A stretch of 64,000 bases of DNA. Origin: Candidatus Melainabacteria bacterium. Its GTDB lineage: Bacteria > Cyanobacteriota > Vampirovibrionia > Obscuribacterales > Obscuribacteraceae. The stretch spans positions 124,001-188,000 of the forward strand of contig RXJR01000024.1 of assembly GCA_003963305.1 (NCBI GenBank), written 5' to 3'. Below are positions 27,065 through 36,603 of this stretch, piece by piece (within the stretch, counting starts at the first letter, position 1; each line of letters starts with the position of its first letter). Made by a program: the position numbers and the translations under genes. Under the pieces are notes generated by a model. It had not been told where the DNA came from, searched no databases, and saw nothing but the letters and a program-made list of their open reading frames with translations.

Positions 27065-29062
27065 TTAGGACACGATATCTATGTGGCTCTGGATCTGACT
27101 CAGTGTCTGGGGTAGCCAGGTCCGAAACAACGAGCTGAACTGACTTTGACCAGTCAATACGGCAAAACCTTCTGCAAACGACTCAGAGCGCGCACTCCAT
27201 TCCGAGTCATTCTTTATGAAGTATGCAAGCTGGTCGATATCCTTCTTCTGAGCAAATGCCTTGATGTTTTCCACGTCCTTCCGCCACGCCCAATCAAATG
27301 AGGTGCGCTGGGATATGTAGTTTTCGGCCCGATCGAATGCATGTCCGAACTCATGTCGCACGACATTAGCTACATCCATTGCAGAAACTTGTGGACCGTC
27401 TGGTCCATACTTATACGTCTGAGCCAAAACAATTTCGTTGTTTCCGGTGTCGTAAAAGGCAGGATTATTTTCGAATGTCAAATTGGAGTCATAGCCGGAA
27501 GGCTTGGTACCGGCAAGATGGGGGTAAGGGTCTGTAACCTTTTCACAGAGACGGATTTTAGTATTTCCTTCTAAAAATACGACGTCTCTCACGCCCTCAG
27601 GAATCTCAGACAACCCGCGACAAGCTTGCTCAGGCATGGAAGTCGAAACTGGAGAAGCTATCTCAATCGCATCACCGACCTCGCGATAACTTAACCCGAA
27701 GTTTTGGGCTGGCAAAAAAGTATCACCCGGGTTCAGAGTTTCCGTAGGTTGAGCGATCTCCAACCTGCCATCCTTCACGACTCGATGAACAAGATTGCCT
27801 GGTACCGAAGGAGATTCTCCGCTCACAGGCACTTCAGCTGCACCGCCAGGCTCTTCAGTCGCCCGGAGTGGCAACTTGAACTTAGATGCAACAGTGACGG
27901 CAGTTCTGGGTACAACGCCGTCCAACCCAGCTGCCGCGACGCCAGCTCCGCCTGCCACGCCACCTGCGATACCAGCAGCAGTTTGCGCTCCGAAGGCTCC
28001 TAACTGGCGCAAACCCGCCTCCGCAGACAACTCCTCTTCTTTAGTGTGTGGACCAGATCCGGCGACGACAGCCAGGTCATTGCCCCAGTCGACCACAGAA
28101 TTTCCTAATGCTTTAGCATCATTAACAACACCATCAATACTCCCATCGTTCTTCACCAGTTCTGTAGTCGCAAGCGCTGCCGCACCGAGCCCCAGAGCCA
28201 CAAGCGCACCACCACCAGTAGCAACAGTAAGAGCACCAACGGCTGCGCCAATTGCCACATCCTTCAGAATTTCACCAGGGTGATGTATAACCTCATCGAC
28301 GGCACCCTTCTCAATTTCTCCTATAGCTTTAATTGCATGAGTTCCTGTTAGCGCGTCCATAGCAGCTATTGGCGCAAACGCGACACTATTGAACGTATCG
28401 AGGGGATGATTCACAACCGCATCCTCTACATGACTGGCAGCACTTGTGATTGAAGACATAAATCCAGTACTTCCGTTGCCCAAAGTCTGGTTATCTTTAC
28501 CGAATAAGCCACTTTCGCTGTAAGTAACTTTACCCTGCTCATCCATCTTTATCGAGTCGCCATTGACCTCGACAAAATCATGGCCTTCACCATTTTGATG
28601 GTAATACCACTTTCCATCATCGTGCCTGGATAGCGTGTAGTCACCGTTAGAGTACTCTTTGACTTTGCCCTGATCGTCCTTCTTTACTGAAGTGGCTCCA
28701 TGAGCTTCATCGCATCCGGTGGCTGATGCCGGGGACTCTGAAGCATTGCCGGCGTTTGTCTGATCGTTCGGTTTACTGCCAACTCCAGTTCTGTTCGAAC
28801 TGGAATCAATGATTTGCAAATCGTGAGGAAGATACAAAGACGCAGTGTTAACACCTTTAGAGATATTCCCGAAGTCACCCGGCTTTACGACGGACAGCAT
28901 GTTCAAACTTTGATTATCTGTTTCGTTACGCTGCTGCAGATTAGTATCATCAGCCGCTTTATAAACACTGCGTGTGGTGTCTGCAACCATACCGCGAACC
29001 TCATTCAACAAAGCGAGGCGCACCGATCTACTCTCGATAAACCGATCTAGAAGCGCAGCCAT
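27065..29062 (-). CDS. WYY-module protein with ATLF-like HExxH metalloprotease domain
   Basis: The 665-aa product carries the shared module at about residues 120-200 (GDYTLSRHDDGKWYY, FVEV, SIKMD, GKVTYSES). A hydrophobic Ala/Gly-rich segment at about 265-310 (ILKDVAIGAAVGALTVATGG) could insert into a membrane. The C-terminus (about 450-665) resembles the anthrax-lethal-factor-like/PPEP metallopeptidases: NVVRHEFGHAFD gives the zinc HExxH near residue 570, and ESFAEGFAVL near 630 supplies the downstream Glu. This is the layout of a toxin or effector: module, translocation-like helix, enzyme. Substrate unknown. Site F lies 46 bp upstream. Confidence 0.75.
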   Translation of the reverse strand: MAALLDRFIESRSVRLALLNEVRGMVADTTRSVYKAADDTNLQQRNETDNQSLNMLSVVKPGDFGNISKGVNTASLYLPHDLQIIDSSSNRTGVGSKPNDQTNAGNASESPASATGCDEAHGATSVKKDDQGKVKEYSNGDYTLSRHDDGKWYYHQNGEGHDFVEVNGDSIKMDEQGKVTYSESGLFGKDNQTLGNGSTGFMSSITSAASHVEDAVVNHPLDTFNSVAFAPIAAMDALTGTHAIKAIGEIEKGAVDEVIHHPGEILKDVAIGAAVGALTVATGGGALVALGLGAAALATTELVKNDGSIDGVVNDAKALGNSVVDWGNDLAVVAGSGPHTKEEELSAEAGLRQLGAFGAQTAAGIAGGVAGGAGVAAAGLDGVVPRTAVTVASKFKLPLRATEEPGGAAEVPVSGESPSVPGNLVHRVVKDGRLEIAQPTETLNPGDTFLPAQNFGLSYREVGDAIEIASPVSTSMPEQACRGLSEIPEGVRDVVFLEGNTKIRLCEKVTDPYPHLAGTKPSGYDSNLTFENNPAFYDTGNNEIVLAQTYKYGPDGPQVSAMDVANVVRHEFGHAFDRAENYISQRTSFDWAWRKDVENIKAFAQKKDIDQLAYFIKNDSEWSARSESFAEGFAVLTGQSQFSSLFRTWLPQTLSQIQSHIDIVS

Positions 29063-29108
29063 TAAGTAGTAATTGCGTTACGAACGTTTCGATAGTAGAA
29101 GAAGCGAT

Positions 29109-29144
29109 GGAACTAATTCCGGTACCTAAAGGGAATTTTTTGGG
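29109..29144 (-). promoter_or_regulatory. Conserved upstream element, site F
   Basis: Minus strand: CCCAAAAAAT, TCCCTTTAGG, TACCGGAATTA, GTTCC. It ends 46 bp before the metalloprotease gene and overlaps the last 19 bp of the preceding RDD/TPR gene, so the next gene has its own control signal despite the close spacing. Confidence 0.7.
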
Positions 29145-31090
29145 TACGGTTTATTTAAGGCGCCCAACTTTTCCCGCACTTCCGCATCATCCTTTATTTT
29201 CAAAGCCAGCGCATATTCAACCGCAGCACCTTCTAAGTCTTTCTTTGCAACGGCACTTTCTGCCAGTTTGACGTGGTCACCAAACGAATCAGGATCCAGA
29301 CCCAACTTTCTGATTGTGTCTGAAATGTTGACTTGCGCAGGCTCGTTGAGAGGGTCAAAAAACAGGGCACGATGATAGTAAGTTAGAGCTAACTGCGGAC
29401 TAGCTATGCTTTTCGCTTTGCCATTGTAGGCAATAGACAAATTGCGCGAGGCTAAATCATGTCTCTTATTTAAGTCCAATGCAATCTGCCATTTTTTAAA
29501 AGCTGTTGAAAATTCGTCGTGAGCGTCCACGCCCTCCTCACGATTAAGACTGGCTTCTAGGTCCATAGCCATTTTGAACTGCTTAATTGCCGAATCATAA
29601 TTAAGGCGTGCAATGTCATCTACACCACCATTGTTCAACATGATGATTCGATTATAAATATCCTTCTTCGCTTGAAATCGTGCGGGACTTTTCAACAAGA
29701 TCTTGTAAGCATCGTTGGCAATTACTGTTGCCTGCGCCAGCTGAATCTTTACTTCTGACTCCTTTTGCTTTCGAATCGACTCGTGTAAAGCAAGCCACTG
29801 TTTGTAATCATCGGCATGAGAAGCAGCGCTGATAGCTCTGTTTAAGTTCTCAGAAGCAGCAACGCTGTTACCTAGTTGTTGATAAACCGATGCCCGCATT
29901 GAATAAAGCGAACCCTCCTCGACGTCTTTTTCCGGCACCACTTGTACACGAAAAGTGCCGAACATTGATTGAAGAGGAATACTGACGCTGCCTCTATCAT
30001 AAAGCTGAATAGACTGCGAAATCTCTGCCAGAGCTTCTCTATATCGCTTCTCGGCGTAATGAATCTGCGCTTGCCAGTACCAATAGAAGTATACTTCTGG
30101 CTTCAACATTATGGCAGTGGAAAGGCAACGGCGCCGGAATTCAGCGGAGCCTTCGAAATCCTTAGATAACAAGCCATAGATCAAGTCGAGGCGACTGAAC
30201 AATGAGCCTCGATTGTATTCTCGAAGTGAGTTCAAATCTGCCGCTCTAACAAGCTGCTCCACCTTGAACATACAGACAGGGAAGGTGAAGAGAGCACTAA
30301 TACATACAGTCAGCGGAAAAGCCCAGAGCGCCAGAACCAACAGAACCGGTGCGCCCTTGCATTTCCAGATGTTCGATGGCAACAAGGCTATCGAAGAAAA
30401 CAACTTCAAAAGATAGTCCCGAAGCAAACCATTCAAAGACGCATTAGAAGACAACCTATCCCTGCCGTCCTCTGCCCGAACCAATCTTCCTGCCATCAAA
30501 TCTGCGAGAGTTTGATTCCGCGGCGTCAGCAGTGCCATTAGATATGGTGCCAGCAGAAACCCCAGTACCAGAAAAACAGTCTCGCCTTGCATGGACGGAA
30601 CCGCCGCACCAAAAGCCTTTAACTCGGCAGGGCTGCTGACAAGTTGACTAGACGTGCCGGACATGATCAACAAAACAATGGAAACAAGCAGGGCGAAGAT
30701 AAGCGGCTGCAAGAGTACATGCCGCGCCGCCTGACCGAAAGTTTGCCTCTGCCCTGACACACTTGAACATCTGAGCCCGAGAACGTACTTGCCTAAAGTC
30801 CCCTGCCAATCAGAACTCTCAAAGTGGCATGGATAATAGAACAGGAGAAACGCAAATGCGCAGCTCACAGCAATCAAGCAAAGCAAAAGACCATCTACCA
30901 TCACGGTATAAAGCAGTCCAAAATTTTCCAGATAGCCGAAAACAGCCAGCCAAAGCGAAGCTATGATTGGAGCAAATGCAACGACTGCAATGACAAGCAG
31001 CAAAGCCAGATCAATGGCGGCCGCGAGCATCCTGCGGAAGCAAAGCCCGATCCTGGATTGAACCGATTGTCTCAGGCTTCCCTGCTGCAT
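29126..31090 (-). CDS. RDD-family membrane protein with TPR-type C-terminus
   Basis: The 654-aa product starts with an RDD domain: RRMLAAAIDLALL, several helices, then WQGTLGKYVLGLR and RNQTLADLMAGRLV. A further helix near residues 250-275 (VLALWAFPLTVCISALFTFP) precedes roughly 380 residues of TPR-like helical repeats (YFYWYWQAQIHYAEKRYREALAEISQS, SPQLALTYYHRALFFDPLNEPAQ, LEGAAVEYALALKIKDDAEV). It likely anchors a TPR scaffold at the membrane and may serve the modular proteins encoded downstream. No clear Shine-Dalgarno precedes the ATG. Confidence 0.8.
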   Translation of the reverse strand: MQQGSLRQSVQSRIGLCFRRMLAAAIDLALLLVIAVVAFAPIIASLWLAVFGYLENFGLLYTVMVDGLLLCLIAVSCAFAFLLFYYPCHFESSDWQGTLGKYVLGLRCSSVSGQRQTFGQAARHVLLQPLIFALLVSIVLLIMSGTSSQLVSSPAELKAFGAAVPSMQGETVFLVLGFLLAPYLMALLTPRNQTLADLMAGRLVRAEDGRDRLSSNASLNGLLRDYLLKLFSSIALLPSNIWKCKGAPVLLVLALWAFPLTVCISALFTFPVCMFKVEQLVRAADLNSLREYNRGSLFSRLDLIYGLLSKDFEGSAEFRRRCLSTAIMLKPEVYFYWYWQAQIHYAEKRYREALAEISQSIQLYDRGSVSIPLQSMFGTFRVQVVPEKDVEEGSLYSMRASVYQQLGNSVAASENLNRAISAASHADDYKQWLALHESIRKQKESEVKIQLAQATVIANDAYKILLKSPARFQAKKDIYNRIIMLNNGGVDDIARLNYDSAIKQFKMAMDLEASLNREEGVDAHDEFSTAFKKWQIALDLNKRHDLASRNLSIAYNGKAKSIASPQLALTYYHRALFFDPLNEPAQVNISDTIRKLGLDPDSFGDHVKLAESAVAKKDLEGAAVEYALALKIKDDAEVREKLGALNKPYPKNSL

Positions 31091-31499
31091 GACTAGAACT
31101 CGAGAAACGCCTGAGATATCTTATACATAGCGATTCTAACCCTTTTGCCCATCGGCTTCCATAACGTGGCCGGACCCGTCTAAAATAGTCTGCAAACCAT
31201 AGCAGAATCTTACAGCAGCACCCTCAGGACTGCTTTAGATTTGGGGAAACCGGCCCTTAGCCCAACCGCAAGAACAGGCCGGATATGCGCGCCCCAGCCG
31301 ATCTTCTAGGCACTGATCGGTATTTGAGGTAGACTGGAACCTATCGAGTCTCCTTCCCTCAAAATTCGACCAATGGCTAAGATCGAGGGTCTGTAGTCGA
31401 CATGTTAGACTGCGATCTGAAGACGAGTCGATAGAAGTCGAGTAGCATCGTTGCACGAACTAAATTCGGACTCTTATTCACAGGAGTTTGTCGCCGATT
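31091..31499. other. Intergenic region between divergent RDD/TPR and TadE-like genes
   Basis: These 409 bp must hold the promoters of both divergent genes. I see no convincing frame; a minus-strand frame of 73 codons at 31235-31456 has no ribosome site. A partial match to the right half of the conserved element (CACGAAC ... TTCGGACTCTTATTC, ending about 31479) lies 21 bp before ATG 31500, but the CCCAAA half is missing. No terminator is visible. Confidence 0.5.
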
Positions 31500-32114
31500 A
31501 TGATTGCCAAACGACAAAGAAGACATCAGAGTGGCGCCAGCCTGGTTGAAACTGTCGTTGGGCTCTTAATCATAGTTATAGGTACAGTGTTCGGAGCGCT
31601 CTTGCTCTTGAACGTCGGCAGAGTCACCTATTACAAACAGAAAATCAGCTTTGTGGCGCAACAGCTTGCTTACTATGCAGCCATCCTTCCAGCCCCTCAA
31701 GACGACCCAACTGTGCAACCTCTCCTTCAGACTATGGGTCAACAAATGATCGATCGAATGGGGTTGAATGCTTCGACAGTAACGGTAAATGCTGGACCAG
31801 CCCCAATTGCAATCGATCCCGATGCGGGCGTAGGCGTTAAGGTTGACCTGACTGTCAGTTTTCCGACTTTGCTCTCGGCAGGCTTCAATGCGACGATTCC
31901 ACTAAACGTTACTCTGTCCGATTCCGCTGTCACTGCTCAGAGTGCATGGTTCAGACAATACGGAGTGCTCTACAATCCACCGCTCGTAGATAAGGTGACA
32001 TTTCCAGTATTTGAACACCAACCCCTGACCGGATACATTGCGCCTCCGCATGATGGATTGCCAGCCTGGAGCATGAGTATCGTGAACATGTGGCCAATAC
32101 CAGGATACCCATAA
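31500..32114 (+). CDS. TadE-like single-helix exported protein 1
   Basis: The 204-aa product starts at ATG 31500; AGGAG lies 13 bases upstream, slightly far. After a basic leader (AKRQRRHQ) comes SGASLVETVVGLLIIVIGTVFGALLL: a small residue, then a Glu five residues on, then one membrane helix, like TadE/TadG pseudopilins or type IV prepilin-like proteins. The rest is a predicted extracytoplasmic domain. Two paralogues follow directly (LVEGVVGL and ILQGIVCL variants), each sharing YxKEKLxFVAxQ after the helix. They probably form a surface or pilus-like assembly, and the kinase gene directly downstream suggests a sensing link. Confidence 0.7.
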   Translation: MIAKRQRRHQSGASLVETVVGLLIIVIGTVFGALLLLNVGRVTYYKQKISFVAQQLAYYAAILPAPQDDPTVQPLLQTMGQQMIDRMGLNASTVTVNAGPAPIAIDPDAGVGVKVDLTVSFPTLLSAGFNATIPLNVTLSDSAVTAQSAWFRQYGVLYNPPLVDKVTFPVFEHQPLTGYIAPPHDGLPAWSMSIVNMWPIPGYP

Positions 32115-32185
32115 CGCATTACACAAACACCGCTGGCAACCCTTAAAGACCCTCTTCAATTCCCAAGTCCCGACTCGAGAAAGCT

Positions 32186-32770
32186 ATGCCTTCAAAGAAA
32201 AACAAAATCAGAAACGCTCGTGGCGCCGGAATTCTGCAAGGGATTGTTTGCTTGATGATTTTGGTGATCGGAATAATACTAGGTGTGCTTTTGCTCATCA
32301 ACACAGGAATTGCGGCATATCAGAAGGAAAAACTCTGCTTTGTAGCCAATCAATCAGCTGCCTATGCCACATCGTTTCTGCCAAGCGAACAAGCAACAGC
32401 GCCGCCGAAGGTTATAAATTTTGCGCGTCAAATTCTGAGCAATATGGGCGTCAATTCCGCCGATGTCACCGTCAACCTCGGAGTTCCTTATGGCACGCAA
32501 AAGGCAGCGCAGGTGGGCATCACAGCACCAATCGGCACCTTTGTTCCAGCCGCTTTCACATCAGTCATGCCCACCGGTTTGCAGATGTCCGACACCGAAT
32601 CCGTTCCTAATCACTCATATTACACAGCTTATGGACTGGGTATCCTCGGCCAAGCTGGTATCGTGGGTGGTAGCGTTCTTTTCCCTGTGACAAAACTCGG
32701 TTTAATTCCGCCGGACGACGGATTGCCTGCCTGGACTATAAACCAGGGCATTATGATTCGTATTCGTTGA
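32186..32770 (+). CDS. TadE-like single-helix exported protein 2
   Basis: This 194-aa paralogue of the preceding protein has a basic leader (PSKKNKIRNARGAG), helix ILQGIVCLMILVIGIILGVLLL and the shared AYQKEKLCFVANQ block. The Glu at position +5 is replaced by Gln, so processing may differ from member 1. The external domain ends in PPDDGLPAWTI, matching PPHDGLPAWSM of member 1. The ribosome site is weak. It sits 71 bp after member 1 and 9 bp before member 3, clearly one operon. Confidence 0.7.
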   Translation: MPSKKNKIRNARGAGILQGIVCLMILVIGIILGVLLLINTGIAAYQKEKLCFVANQSAAYATSFLPSEQATAPPKVINFARQILSNMGVNSADVTVNLGVPYGTQKAAQVGITAPIGTFVPAAFTSVMPTGLQMSDTESVPNHSYYTAYGLGILGQAGIVGGSVLFPVTKLGLIPPDDGLPAWTINQGIMIRIR

Positions 32771-32779
32771 GGAACGTTT

Positions 32780-33382
32780 ATGCATTTACATAATCAGCTC
32801 AGAAAGAATCGCGGCGCCGCAGAATTAGTCGAAGGCGTGGTCGGACTCTGGCTCATTATCGGATTCACGATTGTTGCAGTCGTCTTGCTTATAAACATAT
32901 TGGCCGCCTCATACAACAAAGAAAAACTTGGCTTCGTGACAGACATGGCAGCCGTATACGGCAGCAACTTGCCACCAGACACAACCAATGCGCCCCAACT
33001 TATCGAAGACAGAGTGCGATTGCTCTTGAACCAGATGAGTGTAAAAACGACTACATTGAACGTGACTTCGAAATGGAACGACCACAGCGCCGCCGGCAAA
33101 GTCGGCACCCGCCCGGTGTGCTCAGTCACAATCGATGCAACGGTGCCAACGCTGTTGTCAGCCAGCCTCCCCGCTTTCATGCCCGTTAACATCAAAATGT
33201 CGGACACTTCGATTGCTTTAATGCGCCCCTGGAACTGGAGCTACGGCTCCTGCTCGATCGCAGCGGCCGTTCTGCCCGGCTGGATAACACCGGGTTTGAA
33301 CGTAACCGGATACGTGCCTAAAGACAACAAACCAGTCTGCAACGTGATTCTTCCTGAGCTGGTCACGCGAGGTCACCACTAG
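32780..33382 (+). CDS. TadE-like single-helix exported protein 3
   Basis: This third tandem paralogue is 200 aa, with GAGGAA at the right distance from ATG 32780. The leader HLHNQLRKNRGAAELVEG keeps the Glu, followed by one helix (VVGLWLIIGFTIVAVVLLI) and the YNKEKLGFVTDMA block. The external domain contains two extra Cys residues that could form a disulphide. The kinase gene starts 9 bp after its stop, so the three exported proteins and the kinase are very probably translated from one mRNA. Confidence 0.7.
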   Translation: MHLHNQLRKNRGAAELVEGVVGLWLIIGFTIVAVVLLINILAASYNKEKLGFVTDMAAVYGSNLPPDTTNAPQLIEDRVRLLLNQMSVKTTTLNVTSKWNDHSAAGKVGTRPVCSVTIDATVPTLLSASLPAFMPVNIKMSDTSIALMRPWNWSYGSCSIAAAVLPGWITPGLNVTGYVPKDNKPVCNVILPELVTRGHH

Positions 33383-33391
33383 AATTCACGA

Positions 33392-36300
33392 ATGAAAATT
33401 CTGTCAAAAGGATTGATTCTTGTTGTCGTTCCACTGATATTTGGCATCTGTTTTATTTTATGGCTGTTCAACGGTCTTTCAGAAGTAAACACTCTGGTTC
33501 AACGCGGATTGATACTGAAAGACTCAATCATCACCTACATCACCGCAGATCGTCATAACCTCGTCGCCAGGCGCTGCTACCTGGTTTTTAAATACTCAAA
33601 CGACCCATACTACAAAGAAAACTGGCAGTCCAACAAAAAGGATTCGCAGGCTGCAGTCGATCATATTCATGCACTTTTGAAAGCGGATCCATCGCTGCCT
33701 TTGCCACCACTGCATGGAACAGGCGAGCAAACCACGCTCTTCGGGGCGCTGGACAAAGAGCTGACAGAGATTTGTCAATTGGGTCTGGGACAAAAACAGG
33801 ACCTCAGCGAGACATCGGAGACGCTGCTACCGCTGCAATATGCAAGCGACGTTCAAACCAAAAGAGCAGTGACGGCGATGGACGCGCAGATCGCGACTCT
33901 CAATACTGGCGTGATCAGCGAGCTGCTTATATCCATCGCGTTGATGCTCTTCTTCTGCTTGAGCGTAACGCTCCGCTTGAGCAAAATGGTCGACAACACC
34001 CTCAGCCTCGCCAATGGATCGGACCTGAAACCGCCGGTGAAGGGGAAAGACGAGATCGCCGAGCTGGACCAATTTATTTTCAAGTCGGCACTGGAAATAA
34101 AAGAGCTTGAAGAATTCAAGAAAGGAATGATCGGCGTAGTGAAAGACGAGCTCAGTAACCCGCTCAATTCAATCGGGCAGTTTCTCAATTCACTCAGTCA
34201 GGGCGCGTTCGGAGAGCTTGCAGGCAAAGCCAAAGACAGAGTTGACGGCGCAGCGTTGAGTATCAAACGACTGGCGGGACTCCTGACCGATCTGCTCATG
34301 CTTGATAGATCTCAATTGAAAATATCCCCCCGACAAACAGACGTGCAACGAGTTTTAAATTCAGCTGTAAATTCTGTGCAGGAGCTGGCTAACCAATCAG
34401 GCATCGAGATTGTCGTAAAGAATGAGACTGGAACAATCGTTGCTGACGACGACCGATTGGTGCAAGTAGTCGTCAATTTCCTTTCAAATGCCATCAAATT
34501 TTCGCCAGCAAAAGCAAAAGTAATAGTCCAAACAGTGCAGCGCGGCGATTGGTTCGAGTGCAGAGTAAGCGATCAGGGGCGCGGCATTCCAGAAGAATTT
34601 CGGAAGACGATCTTTGAACCGTTTACACAAGTGGATGCCAAAGATGCAACTACCAAGAAGGGTACAGGTTTGGGTCTTACGATTTCACGCTCCATCATCG
34701 AGCAGCATGGTGGCGTTATTGGCGTCGACTCCGAGGTCGGCAAGGGAACAACATTCTGGTTCAAAATTCCCGCATCAGGGCTCGAACAATCCACACAGAA
34801 CTATCTGTCGCAAGATCAGCGAAAGGCGGAAGTGGGCGCCCCTGCTGCTGCTGCAACCACAAAACGGAATGAGAAAAAGAAAAAAGGAAAGTTCAGCGTT
34901 CTCATGCAGGGCATCGTAATCATCTCGGTGCCGCTGATCTTTCAATTGTGCTTCATCGCGTCACTGGTCGATCTGTTCAAACATGCAGGAGAACAGGTTC
35001 AACGAGAAGAAGCATCAAAAAACGCCCTCGTAGCACTCAATCACATGTCAGACGAATACACCGATTCGGCGCGATGCGGCGTCATGTACGCGTATACGAA
35101 GAGTCCCTCTTTCTGGAAGCTGTTCGAGATGAGTAAAGGCAAAGCACTGGAGCAACTGGAAAAAGCAAGAACGTTTTTAAGTGACGCCAACGCTCAGTCT
35201 GCCGAGGATCTGAAACAGATTCGCTCCTCTCTGGATGGCTTTTCAACGATGCTCAAAGAAGAGGCAGACCGCTTGCACGAGTCGAATGCTACAAGTGAGC
35301 TGCGACCATATTTTACAGAAGGGAAAATGCCTACTGCTGCGCAAATTCACGCTCTTGCCTCAGACAAGACCAAGCAACATGCGGTCGTGACCCAGATTGT
35401 CTCACTGCTTGAAGATAAGACTCACATCGCGAGACTCTATACACCACTGGTTGAAGTCTACAAAGCACAAGAGCGAGTTATGGCACGAGAGCAGGTAACC
35501 GGTGAAGAGCTGGCGAATCAGCGTGCCGACATGGTCAAGCGCCTTCAAAACGCATTCCTGGCAGGACTCATCGTCAACGTCATAATTTCGATTTTTCTCG
35601 TAGTATTCCTGATGAAAAATCTTACCGACCGCCTCAAGCATGTTATGAACAACACTGCACGTATCGTGAAACGAGAACCACTGGCGGCGCCGGAAAGAGG
35701 CATCGATGACGAAATCGCTTACCTGGACCGAGTCTTGTTTTCTACGGGCACGCACATTATCGAACTCGACAACTTTAAGCGCGACCTGATCGGCATCGTC
35801 AGCCATGAACTGCGAACGCCCCTTTCGTCTATTTCAGCGACGTTAGAAGCTCTGAGCCTGGGAGTCTTCGGCGAACTGTCTGACTCAGCTCAATCGCGCC
35901 TGAAGCTCGCGGATGAAGAAGCGCGTCAATTGGTAGCGCTCATTAACGACCTGCTCGATCTTGAAAAGATGGATGCCGGCAAATTCATCATGGACAAATC
36001 CGAGTGCAACATTCTAGATGCAGTGGAGGCGGCAGTGGAAGCTGTTGCAGCGCCTGCGGAATCTAAAAACGTGCAACTCGTCATTGACGAATTTGATGAC
36101 AGCCTGAAAATTCACGCGGATAAAAGTCGCTTACGCCAGGCTCTGACAAACTTACTGACAAATGCAATCAAGCTATCACCAGGGAATGAGACTGTTCGTC
36201 TAACAGTCTCTAAAACGGCTGAAAACGCAATCGAATTTCGATTCGTCGACCACGGAACAGCCATTTCAGACGAACTGCAGAAGCGAATCTTCGATCGATT

Positions 36301-36463
36301 TATTCAAGTGGATAGCTCAGACGACGGCAGATTCCGTACTTCAGGGCTCTCACTGGCGATTACAAAAGCAATTGCAGAACAACATGGCGGATGCGTCGGT
36401 GTAGAGGCGCAGCAAGGAGCCGGAAATACCTTCTGGATAAAAGTTCCAGTCGGCATGCTCTAA
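33392..36463 (+). CDS. Double-module histidine kinase with split active sites (1)
   Basis: The 1023-aa product contains two complete sensor-kinase architectures in tandem. Module 1: helices at about 7-27 and 172-195, then a dimerisation helix whose H-box reads VVKDELSNPL, so the phospho-acceptor His is Asp252. Its ATP-binding domain is intact (NFLSNAIKFSP, DQGRGIP, GTGLGLTIS). A Lys-rich linker follows. Module 2: helices at about 505-525 and 715-740, intact H-box IVSHELRTPL (His805), but a decayed ATP site (DHGTAIS instead of DxGxGI, TSGLSLA instead of GxGLGL). Module 1 may phosphorylate the His of module 2. It lies in an operon behind the three TadE-like genes. Confidence 0.9.
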   Translation: MKILSKGLILVVVPLIFGICFILWLFNGLSEVNTLVQRGLILKDSIITYITADRHNLVARRCYLVFKYSNDPYYKENWQSNKKDSQAAVDHIHALLKADPSLPLPPLHGTGEQTTLFGALDKELTEICQLGLGQKQDLSETSETLLPLQYASDVQTKRAVTAMDAQIATLNTGVISELLISIALMLFFCLSVTLRLSKMVDNTLSLANGSDLKPPVKGKDEIAELDQFIFKSALEIKELEEFKKGMIGVVKDELSNPLNSIGQFLNSLSQGAFGELAGKAKDRVDGAALSIKRLAGLLTDLLMLDRSQLKISPRQTDVQRVLNSAVNSVQELANQSGIEIVVKNETGTIVADDDRLVQVVVNFLSNAIKFSPAKAKVIVQTVQRGDWFECRVSDQGRGIPEEFRKTIFEPFTQVDAKDATTKKGTGLGLTISRSIIEQHGGVIGVDSEVGKGTTFWFKIPASGLEQSTQNYLSQDQRKAEVGAPAAAATTKRNEKKKKGKFSVLMQGIVIISVPLIFQLCFIASLVDLFKHAGEQVQREEASKNALVALNHMSDEYTDSARCGVMYAYTKSPSFWKLFEMSKGKALEQLEKARTFLSDANAQSAEDLKQIRSSLDGFSTMLKEEADRLHESNATSELRPYFTEGKMPTAAQIHALASDKTKQHAVVTQIVSLLEDKTHIARLYTPLVEVYKAQERVMAREQVTGEELANQRADMVKRLQNAFLAGLIVNVIISIFLVVFLMKNLTDRLKHVMNNTARIVKREPLAAPERGIDDEIAYLDRVLFSTGTHIIELDNFKRDLIGIVSHELRTPLSSISATLEALSLGVFGELSDSAQSRLKLADEEARQLVALINDLLDLEKMDAGKFIMDKSECNILDAVEAAVEAVAAPAESKNVQLVIDEFDDSLKIHADKSRLRQALTNLLTNAIKLSPGNETVRLTVSKTAENAIEFRFVDHGTAISDELQKRIFDRFIQVDSSDDGRFRTSGLSLAITKAIAEQHGGCVGVEAQQGAGNTFWIKVPVGML

Positions 36464-36472
36464 AAGTCGCTT

Positions 36473-36508
36473 CACAAATCCGGCACGCTCCACAAATCCG
36501 GCACGCTC
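36473..36508. repeat. 18-bp tandem repeat, two copies, after the kinase stop
   Basis: Two perfect copies of CACAAATCCGGCACGCTC begin 9 bp after the stop codon. CACGCTCC resembles the GCGCTCCAT core of the larger GC-rich arrays. Confidence 0.8.
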
Positions 36509-36515
36509 CCACATA

Positions 36516-36550
36516 CCCAAATTAGTCACAACGCTGTACGGATTTATTCT
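36516..36550 (+). promoter_or_regulatory. Conserved upstream element, site G
   Basis: CCCAAATTAG, TCACAACGCT, GTACGGATTT, ATTCT. It ends 53 bp before the ATG of the 112-aa gene. Confidence 0.6.
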
Positions 36551-36603
36551 AGCTTCGCGGCGCATGCTGCTTCCAAGCATGGAAAACGGCACAGAGGTGA
36601 TTT

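Noticed and set aside
31445..31479. Eleventh copy of the conserved upstream element before the TadE-like operon
   Set aside because: Only the right half matches, the CCCAAA block is absent, and the spacing to the start (21 bp) differs from the other sites.
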